Assembly (NCBI GenBank): GCA_036279295.1
Contig: DASUJK010000317.1
Span: forward strand, 6,411 to 70,410
DNA length: 64,000 nt
Origin: DATEPR01 sp036279295
Lineage (GTDB): Bacteria > Actinomycetota > Actinomycetes > Mycobacteriales > Pseudonocardiaceae
Direction: 5' to 3'
Shown: one piece after another, positions 1 to 7,818 of the stretch
Position numbering within the stretch: the stretch's first letter is position 1
Layout: every line of letters begins with the position of its first letter
Program-made: the position numbers and the translations under genes
Notes under the pieces: generated by a model
The model's database searches: none
What the model was told of the DNA's origin: nothing
What the model saw: the letters and a program-made list of their open reading frames with translations, nothing else

Positions 1-2
1 GG

Positions 3-104
3 AAGGAGCCGACGAGCGAACTCGTCGCCTCGATACTCACCGTGCTCGGAGTCAAGGGCGTCGAGCGGGAGCAGTTGATCGACCAGGCGCGCCGGCAGGG
101 ATGA
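3..104 (+). pseudogene. 3' end of the HTH half of an XRE-DUF5753 regulator, stopped by a frameshift
   Basis: The third forward frame enters from the left edge and reads KEPTSELVASILTVLG, then a linker ending RRQG, and stops at TGA 102-104. This sequence is typical of the stretch between the helix-turn-helix and the DUF5753 domain of actinobacterial XRE regulators. The DUF5753 part continues without a gap in the first frame (GAT GAA ACC from position 100). Removing one G from the GGG at 98-100 would join the two. Either the gene is frameshifted or the base is an assembly error. The rest of the HTH lies outside the window. Confidence 0.55.
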
Positions 105-114
105 AACCGGCCTG

Positions 115-705
115 GTGGAGAACACGACTTCGACCGAGCAGAGCCGGAACTACCGGAACTTCGAGCTCAAGGCGACGCGGATCACCGACTTCGAGCTGGC
201 GTTGGTGCCCGGCCTCGCGCAGACACCGGAGTACGCATACGAAACCCTGTCCGCGCTGCGAGTCGGTGACCGCGAGGAGGACATCGAGGCATGGGTGGGC
301 CTCCGCATGTCCCGGCAGGCGATCCTGGCCCGCAAGCATCCGCCTGAACTGCACTGGATCCTGACTGAGCTGAACCTGCGGCAGCCGATCGGCGGCGGCA
401 AGATCATGAGCCGCCAGGTCCAACACCTTGCCGAACTGGCCGAACGACCCAATATCACGGTCAATGTCATCCCGGCCACCGTCGCCGCACATGCCGGCTT
501 GGAGGGCCAGTTCGTGATCATGGAGTTCGCCGTCGATCCAACGGTCGTCTATGTCGAGGACAAGACGACCGGGCTGTTTCTGGACGACGATGCCAAGGTC
601 GCCCGCTATAGGCTGACCGTGGAGAAATTGACGGACGTCACTTTGGATGCGAAGGCGTCATTGCGCATGCTGAGGTCCATCGCGACCGATCTAGGACGAG
701 AATGA
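115..705 (+). CDS. DUF5753 domain of an XRE-family regulator (frameshifted from its HTH)
   Basis: The frame carries the DUF5753 domain: ATRITDFELALVPGLAQTPEYA near the N-terminus, the RQAIL segment, and the VNVIPATVAAHAG and VVYVEDKTTG segments later. In known family members this domain follows an XRE helix-turn-helix in one chain of about 280 residues and acts as a regulator, often paired with a DUF397 protein. Here the first usable codon is GTG 115, with only a weak ribosome site, and the homologous coding actually begins upstream across a one-base shift near 98-100. The next gene starts 1 base after the stop, so the two form a transcription unit. The separated fragment would lack DNA-binding capacity. 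Confidence 0.75.
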   Translation: MENTTSTEQSRNYRNFELKATRITDFELALVPGLAQTPEYAYETLSALRVGDREEDIEAWVGLRMSRQAILARKHPPELHWILTELNLRQPIGGGKIMSRQVQHLAELAERPNITVNVIPATVAAHAGLEGQFVIMEFAVDPTVVYVEDKTTGLFLDDDAKVARYRLTVEKLTDVTLDAKASLRMLRSIATDLGRE

Positions 706-706
706 G

Positions 707-899
707 GTGCGAGACTCAGTGGCAGAGCTCGGAGTGTGGCGCAGGAGTAGTCGCAGTGGGAGTGAAGGCAACTGTGTTGAGCTGAACCAGTTACTCGACG
801 CGGTTCGGGACAGCAAGAACGCGACCGGACCCAGTCCTACGCGCCACAGACCTGCGGAGCATGGTCGCCGCCGTGAAATCAGGCCAGTTCGACCGGTAG
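707..899 (+). pseudogene. DUF397 protein, one-base frameshift in the middle
   Basis: DUF397 proteins are about 60-65 residues and accompany XRE-DUF5753 regulators. GTG 707 opens WRRSSRSGSEGNCVELN and AVRDSKNATGP, the classic first half of DUF397. The expected second half, LRATDLRSMVAAVKSGQFDR, ends at TAG 897-899 but lies in the next frame. Dropping one C from CCC at 830-832 restores a continuous protein of about 63 residues (ATGPVLRATDL). Left unrepaired, the first frame runs on into unrelated sequence to 1231. This is the second single-base homopolymer indel in the same transcription unit, so either decay or assembly error is possible. Confidence 0.7.
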
Positions 900-971
900 C
901 CGGCGCGGCGACACTGGACAGAAAGTGGTCATCCGCCCCCGGTGTCGGCCGGTTGGACCACACTGGTTGGC

Positions 972-1310
972 ATGGGCGCGGAACTGGTGGATGTGGTGGT
1001 GTCGGCGTTGTCGGCCGGCGCGGTGGCGGGGGTCAAGGACACAGCGGGCACGGCGGTCAAGGACGCCTACGCCGGCCTGCTCGCGTTGCTGCGACGCCGG
1101 TGGGGTCATGCGCAGGTCGATGCTGTGGTCGCGTTGGAACCTGCGGAGTTGCGGCGTGCGCTGACCGAGGCGGATGTGGTCGTCGACGAGGAGATCGTGG
1201 CGGCGGCGCGGCAGGTGTTGCAGGCGGGTAAGTACACAGTGGACATTCACGAGTCCACCGGCGTACAGGTCGGTGACGGCAATACGATGACCCTGCACGT
1301 GAACAAGTAG
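972..1310 (+). CDS. Small RHIM-like amyloid-motif protein associated with an NB-ARC gene
   Basis: A 112-residue protein (an in-frame GTG at 942 gives 122). The N-terminal half is a helical, alanine- and glycine-rich domain (MGAELVDVVVSALSAGAVAG). The C-terminus reads TGVQVGDGNTMTLHVN. That V-Q-V-G-D-x-N core resembles the RHIM-like/BASS amyloid signalling motifs described in actinobacteria, by which a small effector or adaptor is recruited to an NLR-type NB-ARC protein bearing a similar motif. An NB-ARC gene begins 5 bases downstream and has its own G-x-x-x-x-N motif near the N-terminus, which fits the pairing. The domain's biochemical activity is unknown. The downstream partner is broken, so the pair may no longer work. 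Confidence 0.6.
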   Translation: MGAELVDVVVSALSAGAVAGVKDTAGTAVKDAYAGLLALLRRRWGHAQVDAVVALEPAELRRALTEADVVVDEEIVAAARQVLQAGKYTVDIHESTGVQVGDGNTMTLHVNK

Positions 1311-1315
1311 CCGCC

Positions 1316-1840
1316 ATGGGCAAGTACGAGGTCGACTCCAGCCACGCTGTGGGCTCACCGACCGGTGAGAACAACAGCATGGTGATCAACCAGGTGCGGG
1401 CCGGGGTGCAGTGGCCAGTGCGGGTCGGGGCCGTTCCCGGTGAGGCGGATGCCTACACCGAGCGGACCGTGTCCGACCAGGTCAGCCAGCCTGCGGGCAC
1501 CGTCGTATTGACTCAGGTGTTCTCCGGGCTGGGTGGGGTCGGCAAGACGCAGTTGGCCGCCCGCCGCGCCCGCTCGCAGTGGGCCGATCCGGCCGTGGAC
1601 CTGATCGTGTGGGTACCCGCGAGCAGCACGGTGTCGATCGTGACGAGCTACGCGGCAGCGGCGGCCGAGCTGTTCGGTGACACCGACATGGCACCGGAGC
1701 AGGCCGCGAGTCGGCTGGTGGCGTGGCTGGCCGCGACGGACAAACGCTGGCTGATCGTGCTGGACGACCTGGGCGTGCCGATTGGAGCAGCGCTGTCGCC
1801 GAATTCGAAGAGGTACTCGGCGACCACCTGTGGGTATTAG
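1316..1840 (+). pseudogene. NB-ARC (bacterial NLR) N-terminal half, truncated after Walker B
   Basis: The N-terminus has SPTGENNSMVINQV, resembling an amyloid-type motif. It is followed by an NB-ARC nucleotide-binding domain with P-loop GLGGVGKTQLA near residues 70-80 and the Walker B stretch WLIVLDDL near residues 145-152. Intact proteins of this type run to 700 or more residues with a TPR sensor. Here the frame leaves recognisable sequence right after Walker B and stops at 1838-1840. TPR coding appears within a few bases in another frame. This looks like an internal deletion that removed the rest of the NB-ARC domain and the start of the TPR region and joined the ends out of frame. The truncated protein lacks the sensor and would not be expected to signal. 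Confidence 0.75.
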
Positions 1841-2034
1841 GACCCGGCCATCTCGAAACCTTGAACACCCGGAACAATCTGGCATCCTGTCGCGGTGAAT
1901 CAGGCGACCAGACCGGAGCGATACAAGAACCCGAACAACTCCTCACCGACCAGCTACGAGTACTGGGACTCGATCACCCCGACATTGTGATCACCAAAGG
2001 GAACCTGGCCTACTGGTCCGGCAGGCGTCGCTGA
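1778..2034 (+). pseudogene. TPR remnant of the same NB-ARC gene
   Basis: In the first forward frame the sequence reads AVAEFEEVLGDHLWVLGPGH, then ETLNTRNNLA, GDQTGAI, LRVLGLDHPD and GNLAYWSG, ending at TGA 2032-2034. This is a pair of 42-residue TPR units of the kind that forms the C-terminal sensor of actinobacterial NB-ARC proteins. It overlaps the tail of the truncated NB-ARC frame and has no start of its own. It is the far side of the presumed internal deletion. The remaining repeats have drifted from the consensus (for example SCRGES and IVITKGN), consistent with loss of selection. Confidence 0.7.
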
Positions 2035-2038
2035 CGCC

Positions 2039-3193
2039 TCATACTCGATTCGGGGCTGTTCTGCCCTTCCATGCGCCGCCTCGGCCGCGGGTGTGGCGCC
2101 ACGCGGAGTCGACGGTCATGCCGGCGTAGACCAATGCGATTCCCGGCAACAGCGGTGCCCACCAGGCCGAGAGCCGGTAGCTGTGCAGCATGGGCAGGTA
2201 GCTGGCGGCCAACAGCAGCCATGCTGCCGCGCCGAGCAGTGCCGTTGCCGCACCGCCGGTCGCGAAGCCGACCACCGTCGCCACCACGGGCACGGCGTAC
2301 AGCAGCACGAGCCCGATCAGCGTGCCGCCCAGCATGAGCGGTGAGTACTTCAACTGCGTGTACGCGCTGCGCGCCACCATGTCCCACAGGTCGGCGAGCT
2401 TCGGATACCTGCGCAGGCTGGCCACCTCCGTGCTGAGCCCGAGCCAGATCCGGCCGCCACCAGCGTGTTTGACCAGACCGGCCAGTGCCACGTCGTCGAT
2501 CAGCGCGCCCGCGATCCGGCCGAGCCCACCGGTCGCTTCGAGTACCGTGCGCCGGACCAGCACGCAGCCGCCTGCCGCTGCGGCTGTCTGGCCGGGCCGG
2601 TTCACCCTGGTGAACGGGTAGAGCTGGGCGAAGAAGTAGACAAACGCCGGCACGATCGCACGCTCCCACGGCGAATCCGTGCGCAACCGAGCCATCAGTG
2701 ACACCAGGTCGCGGCCACCGCCCTCGGCGGCCCGCACCAACGCTCGCACGCTGCTCGGCGGGTGGTGGATGTCGGCGTCGGTGAACAGCAGATAGTCGGG
2801 CTGACCGGCGGCTGCCGCGCCGACGGCCATCGCCGCGACCTTGCCGGTCCAGCCGGGTGGTGGACCCGCGCCCACCACGACGGTCGGCGACCGGAAAGCG
2901 CTCTCGCCCAGTGCCTTGGCCACGTCGCCGGTGCCGTCCGTACTCGCGTCGTCGACCAACACCACCCGGAAGTCACCGGGATAGTCCTGGCGCAGCAGGG
3001 CAGGCAGCGTCGACGGCAGTATCCCGGCCTCGTCGCGAGCTGGCACGACAGCGACCACCGACGGCCACACGGTCGGATTGCCGACAACCGCTGGCAGCCG
3101 CTGGCTCATCCGCCAGTAGCCGCCGTGCGCGAGGACGAGGTAGAGCCAGGCGAGCAGGGCGAGCCCGGCCAACGACGCGATGACCACGACCAC
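2039..3193 (-). CDS. hpnB: HpnB-like family 2 glycosyltransferase
   Basis: A 384-residue membrane glycosyltransferase. An N-terminal transmembrane segment (residues 2-22) is followed by a GT-A fold with VVAVVPARDEA (47-55), the nucleotide-sugar site VVLVDDAS with D81-D82, and the metal-binding FTDAD at 137-141. Hydrophobic segments at about 285-360 form a C-terminal membrane anchor. This domain order and the PARDE/PPPGWTGK signature match hopene-associated glycosyltransferases (HpnB). In other genomes hpnB sits with squalene-hopene genes; none are visible here, so its acceptor is uncertain. It faces the NB-ARC remnant tail to tail with a 4-base gap. The start is GTG 3193. Confidence 0.75.
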   Translation of the reverse strand: MVVVIASLAGLALLAWLYLVLAHGGYWRMSQRLPAVVGNPTVWPSVVAVVPARDEAGILPSTLPALLRQDYPGDFRVVLVDDASTDGTGDVAKALGESAFRSPTVVVGAGPPPGWTGKVAAMAVGAAAAGQPDYLLFTDADIHHPPSSVRALVRAAEGGGRDLVSLMARLRTDSPWERAIVPAFVYFFAQLYPFTRVNRPGQTAAAAGGCVLVRRTVLEATGGLGRIAGALIDDVALAGLVKHAGGGRIWLGLSTEVASLRRYPKLADLWDMVARSAYTQLKYSPLMLGGTLIGLVLLYAVPVVATVVGFATGGAATALLGAAAWLLLAASYLPMLHSYRLSAWWAPLLPGIALVYAGMTVDSAWRHTRGRGGAWKGRTAPNRV

Positions 3194-3239
3194 ATCATGC
3201 CTGCTCAGCCCGATCCGGCCCTACCTACCTCTTGCGGAA

Positions 3240-4232
3240 TCAGCGCCGGATCTCGGCCAGTGGCACCGGGCGGTGCGCGCGACGCGAGGTCTCGCACGCC
3301 TCGGCCACGTAGAACGCCTCCAGCGCGTCGGTCACCGTGCAGGGGCTGGGCACCTGGCCGGCCACGACCGAGACGAACGTGGCCAACTCCGTCTCGTAGG
3401 CCGCCTGGAACCGCTCCATGAAGCCCGGATACGCCGGTCCGGCCGGCCACGAAACACCCGGTTCGACCGACCGCAGTGGCACGCCGTCGTCCAGCCCGGC
3501 GACCACGTCGCCGGCCGAGCCGAGTACTTCCAGCCGCACGTCGTAGCCCGCCGCGTTGTACCGGGTGCCGGACACGAGCGCGACCGTGCCGTCGTCCATC
3601 GTCAGCAGGGCGGCCGCCGTGTCCACGTCGCCTGCCGCCCGGAAGAAGTCGGCACCCCGGTTCGCGCCGACCGCGTACACCTCGACGACCTCGTGCCCGG
3701 TGACCCACCGGATGGCGTCGAAGTCGTGCACGCTGCAGTCCCGGAAGAACCCGCCGGACGTGGCGATGTACTCGGCGGGCGGTGGCGCTGGGTCCATTGT
3801 GGTCGCTCGTAACGTGTGTACCCAGCCGAGTTGTCCGGCCCGCACCGCTTCCCGAGCCGCTGCGTAACCCGCGTCGAACCGGCGCTGGAAACCGATCTGC
3901 ACCTGTACGTCCGAGCCCGTGATCCGCTCCAGTACCGCTAGTGTGCCGTCGATGTCGGTGGCGACCGGCTTCTCGCAGAACACCGGCAACCCAAGATCTA
4001 CCGCACGCAGGATGAGCTCGGGGTGGGCCGGCGTCGCCGCCGCGATCACGACACCGTCGACACCGGCAGTGAACACGTCGGGCACACACTCCAGGCCGAG
4101 CGTGTCCGCGACCTGCTTGGCGCGCAACGGATCGGCGTCGGTGAGCACCACGGAGTCGACGTGGTCCAGTGTGCTGAGTGTCTTGGCGTGACGCGCGCCG
4201 ATGCGCCCGGTGCCGACGAGTCCGATTCGCAT
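3240..4232 (-). CDS. iolG: Inositol 2-dehydrogenase, Gfo/Idh/MocA family
   Basis: A 330-residue NAD-dependent oxidoreductase. It has the Rossmann motif GLVGTGRIGARHA at residues 4-16, the family EKP lysine motif at 87-89, and the C-terminal alpha/beta domain with a SVHDFDAIRW segment carrying the catalytic Asp/His region. Family members oxidise myo-inositol to scyllo-inosose, the first step of the pathway encoded next door. ATG 4232 is chosen because GAAGGGG sits 7 bases before it; an upstream in-frame TTG at 4247 lacks such a site and overlaps the preceding stop. It follows the GntR regulator by 11 bases in one transcript and diverges from the rest of the iol genes. Confidence 0.85.
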   Translation of the reverse strand: MRIGLVGTGRIGARHAKTLSTLDHVDSVVLTDADPLRAKQVADTLGLECVPDVFTAGVDGVVIAAATPAHPELILRAVDLGLPVFCEKPVATDIDGTLAVLERITGSDVQVQIGFQRRFDAGYAAAREAVRAGQLGWVHTLRATTMDPAPPPAEYIATSGGFFRDCSVHDFDAIRWVTGHEVVEVYAVGANRGADFFRAAGDVDTAAALLTMDDGTVALVSGTRYNAAGYDVRLEVLGSAGDVVAGLDDGVPLRSVEPGVSWPAGPAYPGFMERFQAAYETELATFVSVVAGQVPSPCTVTDALEAFYVAEACETSRRAHRPVPLAEIRR

Positions 4233-4243
4233 CGAGATCCCCT

Positions 4244-5017
4244 TCAATGCCTGGCGAGATGGCTGGCGAGCACGAACTCGAACGAGTACATCGACGCGCG
4301 GTAGACGTGGTCGCCGTACTCGACGACGTGACCGGCTTCGTCGTAGGCGGTGCGGCGCATGGTGAGCAGTGGGGCACCGCGTGATTCGGCGAGTAGTCGG
4401 GCCTCGGCCGTGGTCGCCGCCCGCGCACCGACCACCTGCGACGCGACATGCAAACGTATGCCGGCCGCGCGCATGGTCTGGTACAGCCCGGTGGCCCGCA
4501 GGCCGTCCTCGGTGAGCGGCACGATGCCGTCCGGCAGGTAGTTGCGCAGCAGCGCCAACGGCTCGTCGTCGGCGTAGCGCAGCCGGTCCAGCGCCACCAC
4601 CGGCACGCCCTCCGCGATACCGAGCACGTGTGCCACGGAGTCCGACGCCGGCACCCGCTCCAGCCTCAGCACCTCGGTGCGCGGGCTGCGGCCCTCGCCT
4701 GCCAGGTCGTCGTACAGGCTGGTCAGCTCGATCGGCCTGCGGACCGCCCGGTGCACCACCTGGGTGCCGACACCGCGCTTGCGGGTCAGCAGCCCCCGTT
4801 CCACCAGGTACTGGATGGCCCTGCGCATCGTCGGCCGGGACAGGCCGAGCCGTTCGGCCAGTGCGATCTCGTTGTCCAGACGTTCGCCGGGCGCCAGGTC
4901 ACCGGACTCGATGGCCCGCTCCATGACCTGCGCGACCTGGTAGTACAGCGGCACGGGACTGGAGCGGTCGACCGTGATCGAGGCTGGCGTGAAGGCCACC
5001 GAAGTCTCCGTTCCCAA
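4244..5017 (-). CDS. iolR: GntR/HutC-type regulator of the inositol genes
   Basis: A 257-residue regulator. A GntR winged helix occupies about residues 20-90 (PLYYQVAQVMERAIESGDL, then LAERLGLSRPTMRRAIQYL). A UTRA ligand-binding domain follows at about 100-250 (DRLRYADDEPLALLRNYLPD, GDHVYRASMYSFEF). UTRA members sense small metabolites and usually repress the adjacent catabolic genes. It is the first gene of the leftward arm, sharing a transcript with iolG. Its promoter region faces the rightward iol operon across a 76-base gap that holds an inverted repeat. Role as an inositol-responsive repressor is inferred from position; the effector cannot be read from the sequence. Confidence 0.8.
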   Translation of the reverse strand: MGTETSVAFTPASITVDRSSPVPLYYQVAQVMERAIESGDLAPGERLDNEIALAERLGLSRPTMRRAIQYLVERGLLTRKRGVGTQVVHRAVRRPIELTSLYDDLAGEGRSPRTEVLRLERVPASDSVAHVLGIAEGVPVVALDRLRYADDEPLALLRNYLPDGIVPLTEDGLRATGLYQTMRAAGIRLHVASQVVGARAATTAEARLLAESRGAPLLTMRRTAYDEAGHVVEYGDHVYRASMYSFEFVLASHLARH

Positions 5018-5036
5018 TTACTTGCTAATGACAGTA

Positions 5037-5061
5037 TGTCAGGACAAACTGATGTCCGACA
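5037..5061. promoter_or_regulatory. Candidate operator between iolR-iolG and the rightward iol operon
   Basis: TGTCAGGACA (5037-5046) and TGTCCGACA (5053-5061) form an inverted repeat with a 6-base spacer and one extra A in the left arm. It lies in the short AT-richer divergent gap between the GntR regulator and the first rightward gene. It is the natural candidate site for the GntR protein and could control both arms. Confidence 0.45.
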
Positions 5062-5093
5062 GTCATCACACAAAGTCGTGTCGAGGAGCCACA

Positions 5094-5960
5094 ATGCTGA
5101 CCGACCGGGTCGCCGGTGCACCCATCTCCTGGGGTGTCAGCGAAGTACCCGGCTGGGGCCACCAGCTGAGCCCGGCCAGGGTGCTCACCGACATGCGGGC
5201 CGCAGGCCTGGCCGCCACCGAGTTCGGCCCGGACGGCTTCCTGCCCACCGAGCCGAGCGCCAAGGCCGCGACGCTGGCCGAGTACGGGCTGGCTGCCGTC
5301 GGCGGGTTCGTGCCTGTCGTGCTGCACGACCCGGACCGGGACCCGATGGCCGAGATCGAGCAGACGCTGGCCGGTTTCACGGCGGCGGGCGCGACCACCT
5401 TGGTACTGGCCGCCGACACCGGCGTCACCGGCTACGACCAGCGGGTCGAACTGGACGACGACGCCTGGCGCCTGCTGCTGGCCAATCTGGACCGGATCCG
5501 GGACGTGGCAGGCGAACGCGGCATCACGGCGACCTTGCATCCGCACGTCGGCACGATCGTCGAGCGGCACGACGACGTGACCAGGGTGTTGGCCGGTTCA
5601 ACCGTGCCGCTGTGCCTGGACACCGGCCACCTGATGATCGGCGGGACCGACCCGGCCGCGCTGGCCGCCGACGTGCCCGACCGCATCGCGCACACCCACC
5701 TCAAGGACGTGGACGCCTCGCTCGCCGACCGGGTCCGGGCGGGCGACATCGCCTACTCGGCAGCCGTCGAGCAGGGCATGTACCGACCGCTGGGCACCGG
5801 CGACGCGGACATCGCGAAGATCGTCCGCTCGCTGGAGGGCGCCGGCTACCAAGGTTGGTACGTGCTGGAGCAGGACACCGTGCTCACCGGGGAACCACCG
5901 GCGGGGCCGCCGCAGGACGTGCTGGCCAGCGTGGCGTTCGTGCGTGAGCTGGGGCCATGA
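5094..5960 (+). CDS. iolE: Sugar phosphate isomerase/epimerase family, probable inosose dehydratase
   Basis: A 288-residue TIM-barrel protein of the AP endonuclease 2/IolE-IolI group: VAGAPISWGVSEVPGWGHQL at the N-terminus, the metal ligands in TLHPHVG, LCLDTGHLMI and HTHLKDV, and a C-terminal YVLEQD. In inositol pathways such proteins dehydrate scyllo-inosose (IolE) or isomerise it (IolI). IolE is preferred because no other dehydratase candidate is present in the cluster. ATG 5094 follows a GAGGAG site. Its stop overlaps the next ATG as ATGA, so translation is coupled to iolC. The exact family (IolE, IolH or IolI) is the main uncertainty. Confidence 0.65.
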   Translation: MLTDRVAGAPISWGVSEVPGWGHQLSPARVLTDMRAAGLAATEFGPDGFLPTEPSAKAATLAEYGLAAVGGFVPVVLHDPDRDPMAEIEQTLAGFTAAGATTLVLAADTGVTGYDQRVELDDDAWRLLLANLDRIRDVAGERGITATLHPHVGTIVERHDDVTRVLAGSTVPLCLDTGHLMIGGTDPAALAADVPDRIAHTHLKDVDASLADRVRAGDIAYSAAVEQGMYRPLGTGDADIAKIVRSLEGAGYQGWYVLEQDTVLTGEPPAGPPQDVLASVAFVRELGP

Positions 5961-6913
5961 CCGCATTCGACGTGCTCACGATGGGCCGGATCGGCGTGGA
6001 CGTGTATCCGCAGCAGATCGGCGTCTCACTGCGTGAGGTGACCACGTTCGGCAAGTACCTCGGTGGCAGCGCAACCAACGTCGCCGTGGCATCGGCCCGC
6101 TACGGCAGGCGCAGCGCGGTGATCACCAGGACCGGCGCCGATCCGTTCGGCGAGTTCCTGCACGACGCGCTGCGCGGCTTCGGCGTTGACGACCGGTACG
6201 TCATGCCGGTCCAGCACCTGCCGACACCGGTCACGTTCTGCGAGATCTTCCCGCCGGACCACTTCCCCATCTACTTCTACCGCCAGCCGAAGGCACCGGA
6301 CCTGGAGATCGCGACCAACGAGCTGGACCTGGCCGCGATCCGCGAGGCAGGCGTGTTCTGGGTGACCGGCACGGGCCTGTGCGAGGAACCGAGCCGGGGC
6401 GCGACACTGGCCGCGCTGCAGGAGCGGGCAAGGGCCGGGATCACCGTGCTGGATCTGGACTACCGGCCGATGTTCTGGTCATCACGGCATGCGGCACGGC
6501 AGTGGTTGGGCCAGGCGTTGCCGCAGGTCACGGTGGCCGTGGGCAACCTGGACGAATGCATGACCGCGGTCGGCGAGATCGAGCCGCACCGGGCCGCGGC
6601 GGCTCTGCACGAGCACGGCGTCACCTTGGCCGTCGTCAAGCAGGGGCCCAAAGGTGTGCTGGCCAGCGATCGGCGCACCGGTGCGACCGTCGAGGTGCCA
6701 CCGCTGGACGTCACGGTCGTGAACGGCCTCGGCGCAGGCGATGCGTTCGGCGGTGCGCTGTGCCACGGTCTGCTGGCCGGGTGGCCGCTGGCCACGACGA
6801 TGCGGTTCGCCAACGCGGCCGGTGCGCTGGTGGCGTCCCGGCTGGCCTGCGCCGACGCGATGCCGGACGCCGCCGAGGTGACCGAACTGCTCGACGGCGC
6901 GACCGGTGCGTGA
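5957..6913 (+). CDS. iolC: 5-dehydro-2-deoxygluconokinase, PfkB family
   Basis: A 318-residue PfkB-family kinase that phosphorylates 2-deoxy-5-keto-gluconate in inositol breakdown. Visible motifs are MGRIGVDVYPQQIGVSL at the N-terminus (characteristic of IolC), LGGSATNVAVASARYG in the first substrate loop, and the PfkB signature NGLGAGDAFGGAL, whose catalytic base is D262. The length is normal for IolC proteins that lack the fused C-terminal domain seen in some proteobacteria. ATG 5957 overlaps the iolE stop, and its own stop TGA 6911-6913 overlaps the next GTG, so it is embedded in a translationally coupled run. Confidence 0.85.
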   Translation: MTAFDVLTMGRIGVDVYPQQIGVSLREVTTFGKYLGGSATNVAVASARYGRRSAVITRTGADPFGEFLHDALRGFGVDDRYVMPVQHLPTPVTFCEIFPPDHFPIYFYRQPKAPDLEIATNELDLAAIREAGVFWVTGTGLCEEPSRGATLAALQERARAGITVLDLDYRPMFWSSRHAARQWLGQALPQVTVAVGNLDECMTAVGEIEPHRAAAALHEHGVTLAVVKQGPKGVLASDRRTGATVEVPPLDVTVVNGLGAGDAFGGALCHGLLAGWPLATTMRFANAAGALVASRLACADAMPDAAEVTELLDGATGA

Positions 6914-7794
6914 GGCCGGTGCGTGAGGAGAGCCTGCGGGCGCTCGTGTCGGCCCGGACGTCCACGCCGGCCGCCATCGCCGACGCAGCCACAGCACGAA
7001 AACGGCCGTCGTCCCTGCTCAACGAGCACGGCAGGCTGATGATGATCGCCGCCGACCACCCGGCCCGCAACGCACTCGGCGCCGGCGAGAAACCCATGGC
7101 CATGGCCGACCGGGCCGACCTGTTGGACCGGCTGTGTCTTGCCCTGTCCCGGCCCGGGGTGAACGGCGTGCTCGGCACCCCGGACGTCATCGAGGACCTG
7201 TTGCTGCTCGGCGCGCTGGACGACAAGGTCGTGGTCGGCTCGATGAACCGGGGTGGCCTGGCCGGCTCGGTCTTCGAGCTGGACGACCGGTTCACCGCGT
7301 ACGACGCGGACTCCGTGGCAGCGATGGGCTACGAGGGCGGCAAGATGCTGATGCGCATCGACCCGGACGACCCGGCGACCGTCCGCACCATGCAGGCGTG
7401 CGGCCGGGCGGTCGGTGAACTGGCCGCGCACCGGCTGCTGGCGATGATCGAGCCGTTCGTGGCGCACCGCATGGCCGGCCGGGTGCGGAATGACCTTGCC
7501 CCTGATGCGATGATCAGGGCGATGACGGTTGCGTCGGGGTTGGGCAGTACGTCCGCCTACACCTGGTTGAAGGTTCCCGTCGTGCCGGACATGGCACGGG
7601 TGATGGCGGCGACCACACTGCCCGCTGTGATTCTCGGTGGCGAGGTCGATACCGACCAGGACGCCGCGTTCGAAAGCTGGCGCGCCGCGCTGGCGTTGCC
7701 GACCGTCCGAGGTCTGGTGGTCGGCCGATCCCTGCTGTACCCACCGGACGACGACGTGGCCGGCGCGGTGGACACCGCCGTCAGCCTCTTCTAG
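6910..7794 (+). CDS. Cgl0159-family (beta/alpha)8 aldolase of inositol catabolism
   Basis: A 294-residue TIM-barrel protein. It has the segments LMMIAADHPARNALG, GVLGTPDVIEDL, VVVGSMNRGGL, YEGGKMLMRID and VILGGEVD. This matches the group named after Corynebacterium glutamicum Cgl0159, found next to iolC and thought to cleave 2-deoxy-5-keto-gluconate-6-phosphate in place of Bacillus IolJ. GTG 6910 overlaps the iolC stop as GTGA and is favoured; an in-frame GTG at 6919 is the alternative. The frame stays open far upstream inside iolC, but that part is a shadow of the kinase gene. The aldolase role rests on gene order and family, not on a residue that can be singled out here. Confidence 0.75.
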   Translation: MRPVREESLRALVSARTSTPAAIADAATARKRPSSLLNEHGRLMMIAADHPARNALGAGEKPMAMADRADLLDRLCLALSRPGVNGVLGTPDVIEDLLLLGALDDKVVVGSMNRGGLAGSVFELDDRFTAYDADSVAAMGYEGGKMLMRIDPDDPATVRTMQACGRAVGELAAHRLLAMIEPFVAHRMAGRVRNDLAPDAMIRAMTVASGLGSTSAYTWLKVPVVPDMARVMAATTLPAVILGGEVDTDQDAAFESWRAALALPTVRGLVVGRSLLYPPDDDVAGAVDTAVSLF

Positions 7795-7818
7795 ATGCGC
7801 CCGAACCGGAGGACAACG

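Noticed and set aside
98..104. Programmed +1 frameshift in the XRE-DUF5753 gene
   Set aside because: GGA-TGA lacks the upstream Shine-Dalgarno-like stimulator of prfB-type sites, and other breaks in the window look like simple indels.
6379..6909. Upstream extension of the Cgl0159-type aldolase frame
   Set aside because: It lies entirely inside iolC in another frame and reads as Arg/Gly-rich shadow; the GTGA overlap at 6910 is the natural start.
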